Shown here: piece after piece, positions 55,206 to 64,000 of the stretch
Position numbering within the stretch: the stretch's first letter is position 1
Layout of the letters: every line of letters begins with the position of its first letter
Assembly: GCF_001435585.1 (NCBI RefSeq)
Contig: NZ_AZEC01000002.1
Span: forward strand, 28,879-92,878
Direction: 5' to 3'
DNA: 64,000 nucleotides
Source: Schleiferilactobacillus perolens DSM 12744
GTDB taxonomy: Bacteria; Bacillota; Bacilli; Lactobacillales; Lactobacillaceae
The notes under the pieces: model-generated
What the model saw: the letters and a program-made list of their open reading frames with translations, nothing else
Databases searched by the model: none
What the model was told of the DNA's origin: nothing
Program-made: the position numbers and the translations under genes

Positions 55206-57233
55206 TCAGGCATGATGTTCTTTCAATGCCTCAATAATTTTGGCGTCTTCTTTTTTGGCCCGGGGTGTTTCGTCGCCATCCATCACCGTGGTGTCCAATA
55301 AGCTGCCTTCATCCGCCATATTGAAGCGGACATTGTGTTCAATCCACTGCCGGCGTGGTTCCACTCGATCACCCATCAATGTAGTCACCCGTCGTTCTGC
55401 CAAGGCGGCGTCAGTGATTTTAACTCGAATCAAAGTTCGGGTCACCGGATTCATTGTGGTTTCCCATAACTGATCGGCGTTCATTTCGCCCAGCCCTTTG
55501 AACCGTTGCAGGCTGTAACCCTTGCCCATCTTGGCAATGTCATCCGTAAGCTCATGTTCTGTCCAAGCATATTCAATCTTCGTTTTCGCACCACTGCCCT
55601 TTTGTAATTTATACAATGGCGGGAGGGCAATATACACCTTTCCCGCTTCAATCAAAGGACGCATGTAGCGGTAGAAGAAGGTCAGTAACAGGATCTGGAT
55701 ATGGGCCCCATCGGTATCCGCATCGGTCATGATGATGATTTTGTCATAGTTGCTGGCGGCAACATCAAATTCTGCGCCCACACCGGCGCCAATGGTGTAA
55801 ATCATGGTATTGATTTCTTCATTTTTAAAAATATCAGCCAACTTGGCCTTCTGAGTGTTTAGGACTTTCCCCCGTAATGGCAAAATCGCCTGGAAACGGC
55901 GATCACGGCCTTGTTTGGCCGAACCACCGGCGGAATCCCCTTCGACCAGATATAATTCGTTCTTTTTGGCGTTTTTAGATTGTGCTGGCGTTAATTTACC
56001 AGAGAGAATCCCTTCCGTTTTTTTCCGCCGCTTACCGCTGCGCATATCATTACGGGCTTTGCGGGCGGCTTCGCGCGCTTCCCGAGCCTTGAGGGCTTTG
56101 CGCACCAGCTCCTGGGCAAACTCGCCGTTTTCCAACAAATAGAAGCTCAGCTTTTCGTAGACAACTGATTCGACAACTGGTCGGGCTTCTGGGGAACCAA
56201 GCTTACCCTTAGTCTGCCCTTCAAACTGTAATAATTCCTCGGGAATTCGGACAGACAGAACACCGCTCAGGCCCTCACGGACATCGGATCCCTCCAGATT
56301 TTTATCTCGTTCTTTGAGGAGATTGACTTTATGGGCATAATCATTAAATGCTTTGGTATAACCGGCTTTTAACCCGACTTCATGCGTACCGCCATCACCA
56401 GTCCGGACATTGTTAACGAAAGAAATAATATTTTCACTGTACCCATCATTGTATTGGGCCGCAAATTCCACTTCAATGCCCTTATCTTTGCCAGTGAAAT
56501 CCATGATGTCACCCATCGTATCTTTGTCTTCATTCAAATAGGCGACAAAAGACTTGATGCCATCATCATACTTGAACACACTCTCTTGTTCTTGTCCCGG
56601 TCGCTCATCAGTCAGGGTGATCTTGATCCCCTTGAGTAAAAAGGCCGACTCCCGCAATCGTTCCGCCAACGTGTCATAATTAAATTTGGTGGTCGTAAAG
56701 ACGGTATCATCGGGCCAGAATTGGATCGTTGTGCCGTTGGGTTCTTTAACTTTCCCAGTCATCTTTAAAGTACCGACCGGATGACCACCGTTTTTGAATT
56801 CTTCAAAATATGCTTTACCGTCCCGGACCACCCGGACCGTCAATTTCTTACTGAGGGCGTTCACCACGGACGCTCCGACGCCATGCAAACCGCCAGATGT
56901 TTTGTAGGTATTCTGGGTGAACTTGCCCCCGGCGTGGAGCACTGTCAAAATCACTTCGATGGTGGGCTTGCCGGATGGATGCATCCCCGTGGGCATACCA
57001 CGTCCATGGTCTTGTACTGAAATTCCGCCGTCCTGTAATATTTTTACCGTAATGTCCTTACCAAAACCGGCCAAGGCTTCGTCCACTGCATTGTCGACAA
57101 TTTCGTAGACAAGGTGGTGCAATCCATGACCATCAGTTGAGCCGATATACATCCCTGGCCGCTTACGCACAGCCTCAAGACCGTGCAGCACCTGGATGGA
57201 TGAATCATTATAATCTGACGCTGTTTGCGGCAT
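55206..57233 (-). CDS. parE: DNA topoisomerase IV subunit B
   Basis: 675 residues with GHKL ATPase (about 1-225: GMYIGSTDGHGLHHLVYEIVDNAVDEA, DHGRGMPTG, GGLHGVGASVVNAL), transducer, and TOPRIM domain (about 420-540: LVEGDSAGGSAKQGRDR and MTDADTDGAHI). It provides ATP hydrolysis for decatenation. AAAGGAG precedes the ATG. It is divergent from plsY. Its 5' region contains GCTACC-GA-GGTAGC (57257-57270), a palindrome upstream of the ribosome-binding site. Confidence 0.96.
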   Translation of the reverse strand: MPQTASDYNDSSIQVLHGLEAVRKRPGMYIGSTDGHGLHHLVYEIVDNAVDEALAGFGKDITVKILQDGGISVQDHGRGMPTGMHPSGKPTIEVILTVLHAGGKFTQNTYKTSGGLHGVGASVVNALSKKLTVRVVRDGKAYFEEFKNGGHPVGTLKMTGKVKEPNGTTIQFWPDDTVFTTTKFNYDTLAERLRESAFLLKGIKITLTDERPGQEQESVFKYDDGIKSFVAYLNEDKDTMGDIMDFTGKDKGIEVEFAAQYNDGYSENIISFVNNVRTGDGGTHEVGLKAGYTKAFNDYAHKVNLLKERDKNLEGSDVREGLSGVLSVRIPEELLQFEGQTKGKLGSPEARPVVESVVYEKLSFYLLENGEFAQELVRKALKAREAREAARKARNDMRSGKRRKKTEGILSGKLTPAQSKNAKKNELYLVEGDSAGGSAKQGRDRRFQAILPLRGKVLNTQKAKLADIFKNEEINTMIYTIGAGVGAEFDVAASNYDKIIIMTDADTDGAHIQILLLTFFYRYMRPLIEAGKVYIALPPLYKLQKGSGAKTKIEYAWTEHELTDDIAKMGKGYSLQRFKGLGEMNADQLWETTMNPVTRTLIRVKITDAALAERRVTTLMGDRVEPRRQWIEHNVRFNMADEGSLLDTTVMDGDETPRAKKEDAKIIEALKEHHA

Positions 57234-57387
57234 ATATATACTCCTTTGCCAATCCGGCTACCGAGGTAGCGCGAATGTATGTTCTTGAATAACTCACAAT
57301 TTCCATATTAAGCTAATGGCAGGCGTTCTGGCAAGTCCCTTGAGTGTGGTAGAATACCCTTATTGGTTTTCAACGGAGGTCCAGTCA

Positions 57388-58014
57388 TTGGATTATAAAT
57401 TAATTTTGCTTTTTCTCGCCGCCTATTTAATTGGTTCGTTTCCCTCAGCGTTAATCATTGGTAAAGTTTTCTACCATAAAGACATTCGCCAATTTGGCAG
57501 CGGGAATATTGGAACCACCAATGCGTATCGGGTATTGGGTCCCAAAGCAGGGACCGGCGTTTTGGTGATGGATGTACTGAAGGGGACCTTGGGTGCCAGT
57601 CTACCCTTGCTTTTTCAGTATTCCGACCGGCATCTGGTGTTACTGATTGGTTTGGGCGCCGTCCTTGGCCATTCTTTTTCACTGTATATCCATTTTCACG
57701 GCGGCAAATCGGTGGCTACTAGCGCAGGTATCCTGCTTGCTTACAATCCAGAATTTTTCCTCATTGCAGCGCTGATCTTTTTAACCATCATGTATCTTTC
57801 CAGTATGGTTAGTCTTGCCAGCACATTGGGTTGTACTCTGGTCTTGATCCTATCCTTTTATTACCAAGACTGGGTGCTCAGCACAATTGTTGCCGCTGTG
57901 ACAATCTTTGTCATTATCCGGCACCGCAGCAACTTTCGCCGAATCAAAAATGGCACGGAGAATCTCGTTCCCTTCGGCGTTGTGTACCGCCACCGGCAAA
58001 AGCATTCGCACTAA
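57388..58014 (+). CDS. plsY: Glycerol-3-phosphate acyltransferase (acyl-phosphate type)
   Basis: 208 residues with five membrane segments. The conserved loop 1 GSGNIGTTNAYRVLG and a loop with HFHGGKSVATSAG match PlsY. It moves acyl groups from acyl phosphate to glycerol 3-phosphate, the first step of phospholipid synthesis. The start is TTG 57388 behind GGAGG; the frame stays open upstream to 57316 without a ribosome-binding site. It is transcribed divergently from parE. Confidence 0.94.
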   Translation: MDYKLILLFLAAYLIGSFPSALIIGKVFYHKDIRQFGSGNIGTTNAYRVLGPKAGTGVLVMDVLKGTLGASLPLLFQYSDRHLVLLIGLGAVLGHSFSLYIHFHGGKSVATSAGILLAYNPEFFLIAALIFLTIMYLSSMVSLASTLGCTLVLILSFYYQDWVLSTIVAAVTIFVIIRHRSNFRRIKNGTENLVPFGVVYRHRQKHSH

Positions 58015-58028
58015 GTCTCAAACAATAA

Positions 58029-58072
58029 AGCAGCCCTTCATTCCAAAAACGGGACGAAGGACTGCTTTTTTA
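58029..58072 (+). terminator. Rho-independent terminator
   Basis: AGCAGCCCTTC pairs with GAAGGACTGCT (one mismatch), then TTTTT. It ends plsY. Confidence 0.75.
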
Positions 58073-58113
58073 ATCATTTCAGGACGCTGTCACATCCTTG
58101 AAAAGAAGCAGGA

Positions 58114-58992
58114 TCAAAAGATGCCAATGCGATATTTGGCTGTGAACTGCTCTTCGGGAGCCAACTGATGCATACCCAGTTTATGGGTCAATTGACCGTC
58201 ATGACCGACTGGATCAGCAATTCCCCACCACGGCTCCAATGCCACAAAAGGACCGGTTTTTGGATATTGAGACCAAATGCCAATGTAGGGGGCATCCTTT
58301 ACCGTCAATTCTACACGGTGGTCAGAGTTTTCTTGGCGCAAGCTGACCGTATTTTCCCCTGCCAGTTCGTAAATCAAAGCATCGTGGGCAAATAGCTTAT
58401 CAGTAATTGCCAAATCCACATCGGTGGGGGCTAATGTACGTTCCTGTAAATCGGCACCGCCGCCTTCACCCAACGGAATCGTCACGCGACTCTTCTTTGG
58501 CGAAAAACGCAAATAATCCTGAGCAGTCCCGCTGGTTTGACCCAGACCGGTATTGAATGCTGGATGACCGCCGACGGAGAACCAAAGCGGCTCAGTTTTG
58601 CTGGGATTTGTGACGTAATACCGAACCTTGAGCAAATTACCCAGCAAAGCATAGCGAATACGCAAGTTAAAGGCAAAAGGGTAAATTTTGCGTGATTCGG
58701 CATCATCATTCAGTTCAAAAATCACCTCATCGGCGCTTTGCTGAACGACGGCAAAATCCCGATCGCGGGCAAAGCCATGACGCCCCATCTGGTACGTTTT
58801 CCCTGCATAAGAATATTCACCATTGTGCAACGCCCCCACGATGGGAAACAGTACCGGTGCCCGGCGGCCCCAAATCGCTGGGTCCCCCTGCCACAAATAT
58901 TCTGTATTGGTATTCTTATCCCGAATGGACTGTAATTCGGCCCCATGTTCTGAAATCTGCACGGTGAGGAATTCGTTTCGGATGGTTTGCAT
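58114..58992 (-). CDS. Aldose 1-epimerase family protein (LacX-like)
   Basis: 292 residues of the galactose mutarotase fold. SEHGAELQSI, YLWQGDPAIWGRRAPVLFPIVG and GGHPAFN contain the conserved Gly/Arg and His residues of the family, with a C-terminal GPFVALEPWWGIADPVG. The LacX subgroup probably acts on a sugar phosphate or hexose anomer; substrate is not fixed. It is monocistronic, with GGGATG before ATG 58992. The next gene on its strand upstream is hslU, 71 nt away. Confidence 0.88.
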   Translation of the reverse strand: MQTIRNEFLTVQISEHGAELQSIRDKNTNTEYLWQGDPAIWGRRAPVLFPIVGALHNGEYSYAGKTYQMGRHGFARDRDFAVVQQSADEVIFELNDDAESRKIYPFAFNLRIRYALLGNLLKVRYYVTNPSKTEPLWFSVGGHPAFNTGLGQTSGTAQDYLRFSPKKSRVTIPLGEGGGADLQERTLAPTDVDLAITDKLFAHDALIYELAGENTVSLRQENSDHRVELTVKDAPYIGIWSQYPKTGPFVALEPWWGIADPVGHDGQLTHKLGMHQLAPEEQFTAKYRIGIF

Positions 58993-59063
58993 GATCAATT
59001 CATCCCTTCTAATCGGTGTCTCTGGACCTATTGGGCCACGACCACCATTTACATTTTAAGCGA

Positions 59064-60473
59064 TTATAAAATAAACTGGGTAAGATCCTTATCAGCCGTA
59101 ATCTTGCCGATCCGATCATTGACATATTGGGCTGTAATTGTGATATCGCCCATGGCCATATCCGGCGCTGAGAAAGAGACCTCTTCGAGCAGCTTCTCCA
59201 GAATAGTGGCCAACCGGCGTGCCCCGATGTTTTCCACTGAGTGGTTGACGTCATAAGCAATTTCAGCGATCCGTTCAATGGCCTCCTTGGTAAAGGTCAA
59301 ATGAACATCGTCCACGCCAATCAAGGCAATGTACTGCTTGATCAAGGAATTGTTGGGTTCCGTTAGAATCCGGACAAAATCGTCTTTACCCAAGTCATCC
59401 AGTTCAACCCGGATCGGGAAGCGCCCCTGTAATTCGGCAATCAAATCACTGGGTTTGGTATCCGCAAATGCGCCCGAAGCGATAAACAGGATATGATCCG
59501 TATTGATCAGCCCATACTTGGTGTTGATCTGCGATCCCTCCACAATGGGTAAAATGTCCCGTTGGACCCCTTCCCGGGATACTTCACCAGAACTGCGCTT
59601 ATCGCCCGCCGCAATTTTATCGAACTCATCAATAAAGATAATCCCCGTGTTTTCCGCTCGTTTGATGGCGTCGGAATAGATATCGTCATGGTTGACGAGC
59701 TTGCTGGACTCTTGACGAATGAGGACTTCGCGGGCTTCTTTCACGGTCATGGTCCGGGTAACCTTCTTCTTGGGCATCAGATTGCCCAACATATCGCCCA
59801 TGTCGATGCCCATCTGTCCCATCATATCATTCATTCCACTGACAGGTTTTTGTTCATCCATCTGAATTGTGACTTCGCGATCCTCAAGCAGCCCCTTACT
59901 GAGCTGTTCCTTGACACTCAACCGCTGATCTCGAATTTCATCGTTCACTTCTTCATCTTGGTCGTCACTTTGGTTTTGGTTGTTGCCGTTACCAGTTAAC
60001 GCGGCCATCATATCTTGAATATTCATTTGCCGCTGCTGTTTTTTAATACCAGGCACCAGCAGCCGAACTAATATCTTGTCGGCCTCTGCGCTGGCGCGAC
60101 CACGAACCTGCGCGTAGTATTCGTCTTCCACCATGCGGACACTGACATCCACCAGATCACGCACCATTTGTTCCACGTCTCGACCGACATACCCGACTTC
60201 CGTGAACTTAGTCGCCTCGACTTTAACAAAAGGTGCTGAAACGATTTTAGCCAACCGGCGGGCAATTTCAGTTTTCCCGACCCCTGTCGGACCAATCATC
60301 ATTAAATTTTTGGGCGTGATATCAGCCTGCATGTTCTCTGGCAGGCGCAACCGCCGATAACGATTATAGAGGGCCACAGCGACTGCCCGTTTCGCTTCAT
60401 CCTGGCCGATGACATATTCATCCAGGTCTTTTACAATTTGTTGGGGCGTTTTAGTCATTTCCAACATCTTCAT
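59064..60473 (-). CDS. hslU: ATP-dependent HslUV protease ATPase subunit
   Basis: 469 residues. Walker A GPTGVGKTEIARR, Walker B IIFIDEFDKIA, the I-domain (about 130-240, Asn/Gln/Asp-rich), sensor-2 GARRLATILEKLLEE and the C-terminal DLTQFIL tail that docks into HslV. It unfolds proteins for HslV. The start ATG 60473 follows AAGGGGGT. It follows hslV after 15 nt. Confidence 0.96.
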   Translation of the reverse strand: MKMLEMTKTPQQIVKDLDEYVIGQDEAKRAVAVALYNRYRRLRLPENMQADITPKNLMMIGPTGVGKTEIARRLAKIVSAPFVKVEATKFTEVGYVGRDVEQMVRDLVDVSVRMVEDEYYAQVRGRASAEADKILVRLLVPGIKKQQRQMNIQDMMAALTGNGNNQNQSDDQDEEVNDEIRDQRLSVKEQLSKGLLEDREVTIQMDEQKPVSGMNDMMGQMGIDMGDMLGNLMPKKKVTRTMTVKEAREVLIRQESSKLVNHDDIYSDAIKRAENTGIIFIDEFDKIAAGDKRSSGEVSREGVQRDILPIVEGSQINTKYGLINTDHILFIASGAFADTKPSDLIAELQGRFPIRVELDDLGKDDFVRILTEPNNSLIKQYIALIGVDDVHLTFTKEAIERIAEIAYDVNHSVENIGARRLATILEKLLEEVSFSAPDMAMGDITITAQYVNDRIGKITADKDLTQFIL

Positions 60474-60488
60474 TGTCTAATTACCCCC

Positions 60489-61013
60489 TTAAAACGATTT
60501 GGCGATGACATTGTGGTTCGTATAAACATCAATGTCCGCAGCAATGTTGACGGCTGCCTTAGCAATATCTTCAGCACTCATGGCAGTGGTGTGCTGATTC
60601 AGCGCAATGGCCGCGGCCTGGGCAAAATTGCCTCCGCTGCCAATAGCCACCACGTCATCATCGGGATCGATGACCTCGCCATTACCGCTGATGACCAATA
60701 AATTGTTTTTATCCATGGCGATCAACATCGCTTCCAGCTTTTGCAGGGTCGGGTCCTTACGCCAGTCCTGGGCTAGTTCGACAGCTGCGCGGCGCAGATC
60801 ACCGGAATAGCTTTCCAACTTTTTCTCCAACCAATCCTGTAAAGTAAAGGCATCGGCTACGCCACCGGCAAAACCGATGACGACGGAATTGTGATAAATG
60901 GACCGCACCTTTTGGGCAGTCCCTTTCATAATATATTTTTCTCCAAGTGTCACTTGGCCATCGCCGGCAATAGCGGTGTGCCCATCATGTTTAACTGCAA
61001 CGATTGTTGTCAT
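60489..61013 (-). CDS. hslV: ATP-dependent protease subunit HslV
   Basis: 174 residues of the proteasome-like Ntn fold. After the initiator Met the chain starts TTIVAV, with the N-terminal Thr nucleophile; GDGQVTLGE and GFAGGVADAFTL follow. It forms the proteolytic core of HslUV. Bacillus ClpQ uses Ser in this place, so the Thr form is the E. coli-like one. It lies 14 nt after xerC, in the operon xerC-hslV-hslU. Confidence 0.96.
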   Translation of the reverse strand: MTTIVAVKHDGHTAIAGDGQVTLGEKYIMKGTAQKVRSIYHNSVVIGFAGGVADAFTLQDWLEKKLESYSGDLRRAAVELAQDWRKDPTLQKLEAMLIAMDKNNLLVISGNGEVIDPDDDVVAIGSGGNFAQAAAIALNQHTTAMSAEDIAKAAVNIAADIDVYTNHNVIAKSF

Positions 61014-61027
61014 TTAAAAAAGCTCCT

Positions 61028-61960
61028 TTATTTCGGTGAATCCGATTGATCTGTCGCCCGCGGGAAAAATTGACGGTATTGCTGCTGTAAGTGGGCCATA
61101 GTGACATGGGTATAGATTTGCGTCGTCGATAACGACGCATGACCCAGCAGCTCTTGCACACTGCGCAAGTCAGCCCCATTATTCAGCATTTCCGTCGCAA
61201 AGGTGTGTCGCAGCATGTGCGGATGGATTTTTGTGGTCAAACTCGTTTTGGCAATGAGCTGATCCAAAATATACCCTACCCCCCGCCTGGTCAATGGTGC
61301 CCCGCGATCGTTCAGAAAGACCGCGGCAGGTATTGTTCCCCCCGCCCGTTTCGCAATTAGCTTGGGACGAGCCTGGGTCAGATACGTACGGACACGCTCG
61401 GCAGTTTGTTTATCAAAAGGGATATAGCGGTCCTTTTGACCTTTCCCATGGACCAAAACCACGCCCATTGAGAAATCAAATTGACTCACAGTCAAGTCAG
61501 TAAGTTCGCTGACCCGCATCCCTGTGGCATATAATACCGCAAGTAACGCGGCGTTACGTTGGTCTAAAGGATGATTTCCTTTTGTCTGGGCAAATAATGC
61601 GGCGACTTCTTTGGGATAGAAGAATTTAGGTAAAGCATGATGCCGATTGGTTAAGCGGACATCGGCGAACGGATCATCTGCCAAATATTGCTGGCGCACT
61701 AAAAAACGATAAAACCCCCGCAATGTCGAGATCCGGCGTTCCACCGTTCTAGGCTTATAACTGTCCCCCAGATGACTTAAATAAACGTCCACATCAATTT
61801 GGGCGATCTGATCAAATCCGGGAAAGCCGCCATTCGCAGTAAGGTATTGGATAAAATCCTCTAGATCCCGGCGGTAGGCAGCCACGGTATTTTCTGAGTA
61901 ACGCCGCACCCCGCGTACATAATCCAAGTATTGCTGGATCCAGTCCTGTGTCTGACTCAT
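61028..61960 (-). CDS. xerC: Tyrosine recombinase XerC
   Basis: 310 residues. N-terminal SAM-like core-binding domain (about 1-95) and a catalytic domain with ATGMRVSEL (Arg), HMLRHTFATEML (His, Arg), LGHASLSTTQIYTHV (His, Tyr nucleophile). It resolves chromosome dimers at dif; no dif-like site was recognised in this window. AAGGGG precedes ATG. The gene starts 306 bases from trmFO across the region with structured repeats. Confidence 0.94.
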   Translation of the reverse strand: MSQTQDWIQQYLDYVRGVRRYSENTVAAYRRDLEDFIQYLTANGGFPGFDQIAQIDVDVYLSHLGDSYKPRTVERRISTLRGFYRFLVRQQYLADDPFADVRLTNRHHALPKFFYPKEVAALFAQTKGNHPLDQRNAALLAVLYATGMRVSELTDLTVSQFDFSMGVVLVHGKGQKDRYIPFDKQTAERVRTYLTQARPKLIAKRAGGTIPAAVFLNDRGAPLTRRGVGYILDQLIAKTSLTTKIHPHMLRHTFATEMLNNGADLRSVQELLGHASLSTTQIYTHVTMAHLQQQYRQFFPRATDQSDSPK

Positions 61961-62042
61961 TCAATCGCCCCTTTTACTTCTCTATGCTAACAAAAACGCT
62001 CTCATCACGCCAGAGAAAATAGAGAGTGCAGCGCCTCGGTTA

Positions 62043-62139
62043 GAAGCGTAGAGATAAGGGCCAGTAAGCAGAAAAACCGTACTTAGGTTTTTTGCTTACT
62101 GGCCCTTATCTCCTAGCTTCTGGGGCGCAAAGCCCGTTT
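62043..62139. repeat. Structured repeat type 1, copy B (complete)
   Basis: A 20-bp perfect stem (62051-62070 with 62093-62112) is topped by AAAAACC/GGTTTTT around CGTACTTA-like loop bases, and extended at the base by AGAAGC (62043-62048) with GCTTCT (62115-62120). Then comes a GGGC-GCAAA-GCCC hairpin (62122-62134) and CCGTTT. The tip and tail match copy A, the outer stem does not, yet pairs fully. The element lies between trmFO and xerC. Confidence 0.8.
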
Positions 62140-62152
62140 CAGTTCAACAGTC

Positions 62153-62199
62153 GTGCCAAAGCTACGCAATCTCCGACAAAATGGGCTTTGCTGTGGCAC
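62153..62199. repeat. Structured repeat type 2, copy B
   Basis: GTGCCA and AAGC pair with TGGCAC and GCTT across a loop containing GCAATCTCCGA (62166-62176), which also occurs at 32020-32030. In the stem the pair T-A of copy A is A-T here. It follows the type 1 repeat after 13 bases, and together they fill most of the trmFO-xerC gap. Confidence 0.55.
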
Positions 62200-62266
62200 C
62201 ACAGCCAGCAGGTTTCAAAATTTGGTCACAAGCCTCGTTGACCTAAAAAGCGACAATTGTGATTCG

Positions 62267-63598
62267 TTATTTGGTCAAAGTGACTGGTTCCAGTGCAACA
62301 GCTGCTTGGAAAGCGGCTAATGATTCCAGACCACGGCGGGCCATGGCTAAATTGCGTTCCCGTTTATCCCGCTCGCGGTGATCTAATTTAGGCATAATCC
62401 CGTAATTCGCATTCATTGGTTGGAAATGATGGGGGTCTGCGTGGGTAATGTAGTGGGCCATTGCACCCACCTCTGTATCCGCTGGGAAAATCAGCGGTGG
62501 CTGATCTTTAGCCAGGCGGGCGGCGTTAATACCAGCCACCATACCTGACGCTGCACTTTCCACATAGCCTTCCACACCGGTCATTTGGCCGGCAAAGAAC
62601 AGGTCTGCACGTTTGACAGATTGATAAGTGGGTGTCAACACGACCGGCGCATTCATAAATGTATTTCGGTGCATTACACCATAGCGCACGATCGCGACAT
62701 TCTCCAGCCCAGGAATCATGCGGAATACCCGCTTTTGCTCACCCCACTTGAGGTGTGTTTGAAAACCGACGATATTGTACAGACTGCCCACCGCGTTGTC
62801 CTGGCGCAACTGCACCACGGCATAAGGCCGTTTACCCGTACGGGGATCTTCTAGACCGACTGGCTTCAGCGGACCGAATAGCATGGTCTTTTCGCCCCGC
62901 TTCGCCATCACTTCAATGGGCATACAGCCATCAAAGAATTTTTCTTTTTCAAAATCGTGACTTTCGGCCACTTCGGCGTGAATCAACGCTTCGTAGAAAG
63001 CATGGAACTCTTCTTCCGTCATTGGGCAATTCAGATAATCCGCAGTGCCTTTATCGTAGCGCGACTTGCGATAGACCTTATCCATGTCGATGGATGCCTC
63101 ATCCAGGATTGGTGCGGCCGCATCATAAAAATATAAACCATCGTCACCATTCAAATTCTTAATGGCCGCCGCCAAACCGGGTGAGGTGAGCGGGCCAGTC
63201 GCCACTACCGTGATCCCCTCGGGAAAGTCAGTGAGTTCTTCCCGAATCACGGTGACATTGGGCATGGCAGTGAGTGCATCTGTAATTGCTTGGGAAAAGG
63301 GTTCCCGGTCAACTGCCAGTGCACCGCCAGCGGGAACGGCATGGGCGTCAGCCGACTGCATAATGAGTGAATGACACTGGCGCATTTCTTCTTTCAACAG
63401 GCCAACAGCATTAGTCAGCCCATTGGCGCGTAATGAATTCGTACAGACTAACTCGGCAAATTGACTGGTGTGGTGGGCTGGCGTTGATTTCACCGGCCGC
63501 ATTTCGTACAAATTCACCGGTACTCCTCGGCGGGCAATCTGCCACGCCGCTTCGGCACCGGCTAAACCGGCGCCCACGACATTGACTGTTTTGGGCAT
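62267..63598 (-). CDS. trmFO: Folate/FAD-dependent tRNA (uracil-5-)-methyltransferase
   Basis: 443 residues. The FAD-binding [21 protein letters not shown] at the N terminus, the family stretch [23 protein letters not shown], and a C-terminal domain with [13 protein letters not shown]. It makes m5U54 of tRNA using methylene-THF. The start ATG 63598 follows GAGGAGTGAGG; a GTG at 63607 lies within that site. It lies 26 nt downstream of topA, the standard order. Confidence 0.95.
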   Translation of the reverse strand: MPKTVNVVGAGLAGAEAAWQIARRGVPVNLYEMRPVKSTPAHHTSQFAELVCTNSLRANGLTNAVGLLKEEMRQCHSLIMQSADAHAVPAGGALAVDREPFSQAITDALTAMPNVTVIREELTDFPEGITVVATGPLTSPGLAAAIKNLNGDDGLYFYDAAAPILDEASIDMDKVYRKSRYDKGTADYLNCPMTEEEFHAFYEALIHAEVAESHDFEKEKFFDGCMPIEVMAKRGEKTMLFGPLKPVGLEDPRTGKRPYAVVQLRQDNAVGSLYNIVGFQTHLKWGEQKRVFRMIPGLENVAIVRYGVMHRNTFMNAPVVLTPTYQSVKRADLFFAGQMTGVEGYVESAASGMVAGINAARLAKDQPPLIFPADTEVGAMAHYITHADPHHFQPMNANYGIMPKLDHRERDKRERNLAMARRGLESLAAFQAAVALEPVTLTK

Positions 63599-63624
63599 AA
63601 CCCTCACTCCTCAAACACACATTT

Positions 63625-64000
63625 TTATTTTTGGATTGGTTCGTCGTAATCCCCATTGGGACATTGTACTTGACGGCCGCCTTTGACCTTTTTTTCTACC
63701 AGGAAGTGACCGCATACGGGGCAATCCCGGCCGACGGGTTTGTCCCAAGAGACAAAGTCACACGCCGGATAGCGAGAACAACCATAAAACAACCGGTTTC
63801 GCTTGGACTTGCGTTCTACCACTTGACCAATCCCGCACTTGGGACAAATTACCCCAATTTCTTTCACGATCGGTTTAGTGTTGCGGCAGTTGGGGAAGCG
63901 GCTGCAGGCATAAAATTTACCGTACCGGCCCAATTTCACGACCATTGGTGCGCCACAGATATCACAATTAAAGCCAGCGGGTTCGTCTTTGATCTGCACC
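63625..64000 (-). CDS. topA: DNA topoisomerase I, C-terminal zinc-ribbon part (partial)
   Basis: Only the last 125 residues are in the window; the gene continues past the right edge. Three Cys4 zinc ribbons are visible: CDICGAPM...[15 protein letters not shown]...CSRYPAC and CPVCGHFL...CPNG. Such ribbons end bacterial type IA topoisomerases and bind single-stranded DNA. It is followed by trmFO, as in other Firmicutes. No start can be assigned. Confidence 0.93.
   Translation of the reverse strand, partial: VQIKDEPAGFNCDICGAPMVVKLGRYGKFYACSRFPNCRNTKPIVKEIGVICPKCGIGQVVERKSKRNRLFYGCSRYPACDFVSWDKPVGRDCPVCGHFLVEKKVKGGRQVQCPNGDYDEPIQK

Noticed and set aside
57257..57270. Operator GCTACC-GA-GGTAGC upstream of parE
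   Set aside because: A short palindrome in a divergent region; no second copy or known pattern, so it is noted in the gene entry only.

Overview
The window is chromosomal DNA from a low-G+C Gram-positive bacterium of the family Lactobacillaceae, one with a base composition near half G+C. The gene content points there: EbsA-, LCP- and TcaA-type envelope proteins, a fructose PTS with 1-phosphofructokinase, pyruvate formate-lyase, a heme/menaquinone respiratory branch without other respiratory complexes, and the classical Firmicutes orders fhs-lspA-rluD-pyrR, parE-parC next to plsY, and topA-trmFO-xerC-hslV-hslU. The genus cannot be fixed from the sequence alone. No rRNA, tRNA, CRISPR array, prophage or intact insertion sequence was seen.

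Layout. 0-4.5 kb: an RNA methyltransferase, two small unknown genes, a DegV protein, a nitroreductase behind an operator-like promoter, and an RNase HI-like gene. 4.5-14.3 kb: a co-directional run ebsA-like, fhs, lspA, rluD, then a PyrR-type attenuator and pyrR-pyrP-carA-carB. 14.3-25.7 kb: rqcH, a phosphodiesterase, a second degV, an ABC exporter, an MFS pump, an alpha-amylase gene interrupted by one amber codon, a Nudix hydrolase and a deoxynucleoside kinase. 25.7-29.5 kb: an RpiR regulator divergent from fruK-fruA. 29.6-36 kb: HAD phosphatase and a set of envelope genes (TcaA-like, small membrane proteins, Ser-rich anchored protein, LCP ligase). 36-45.4 kb: menA, hepT, cydABDC and ndh, which together would give a cytochrome bd quinol oxidase chain. 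45.5-52.7 kb: ASCH protein, ppaC, LysR regulator, DUF2075 helicase-like protein, pflA and pflB. 52.7-64 kb: parC, parE, plsY, aldose epimerase, hslUV, xerC, trmFO and the 3' end of topA.

The most unusual observation is the carAB pair under the PyrR attenuator. Both frames are full length, but CarA has lost the catalytic Cys (now Gly) and His (now Tyr) of its glutaminase. The second synthetase half of CarB has lost its glycine-rich ATP loop and its EVNPR-type metal/ATP motif, while the first half keeps both. This is not a normal carbamoyl phosphate synthetase; it is either a repurposed bicarbonate-phosphorylating or regulatory complex, or decay without stops. The pyrBCDFE genes that commonly accompany it are absent here.

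A second point is two families of structured intergenic repeats. One (positions 1-87 and 62043-62139) has a conserved hairpin tip on completely different but perfectly paired outer stems. The other (32007-32047 and 62153-62199) also shows a compensatory base change. Both behave like dispersed structured RNA or REP-like elements.
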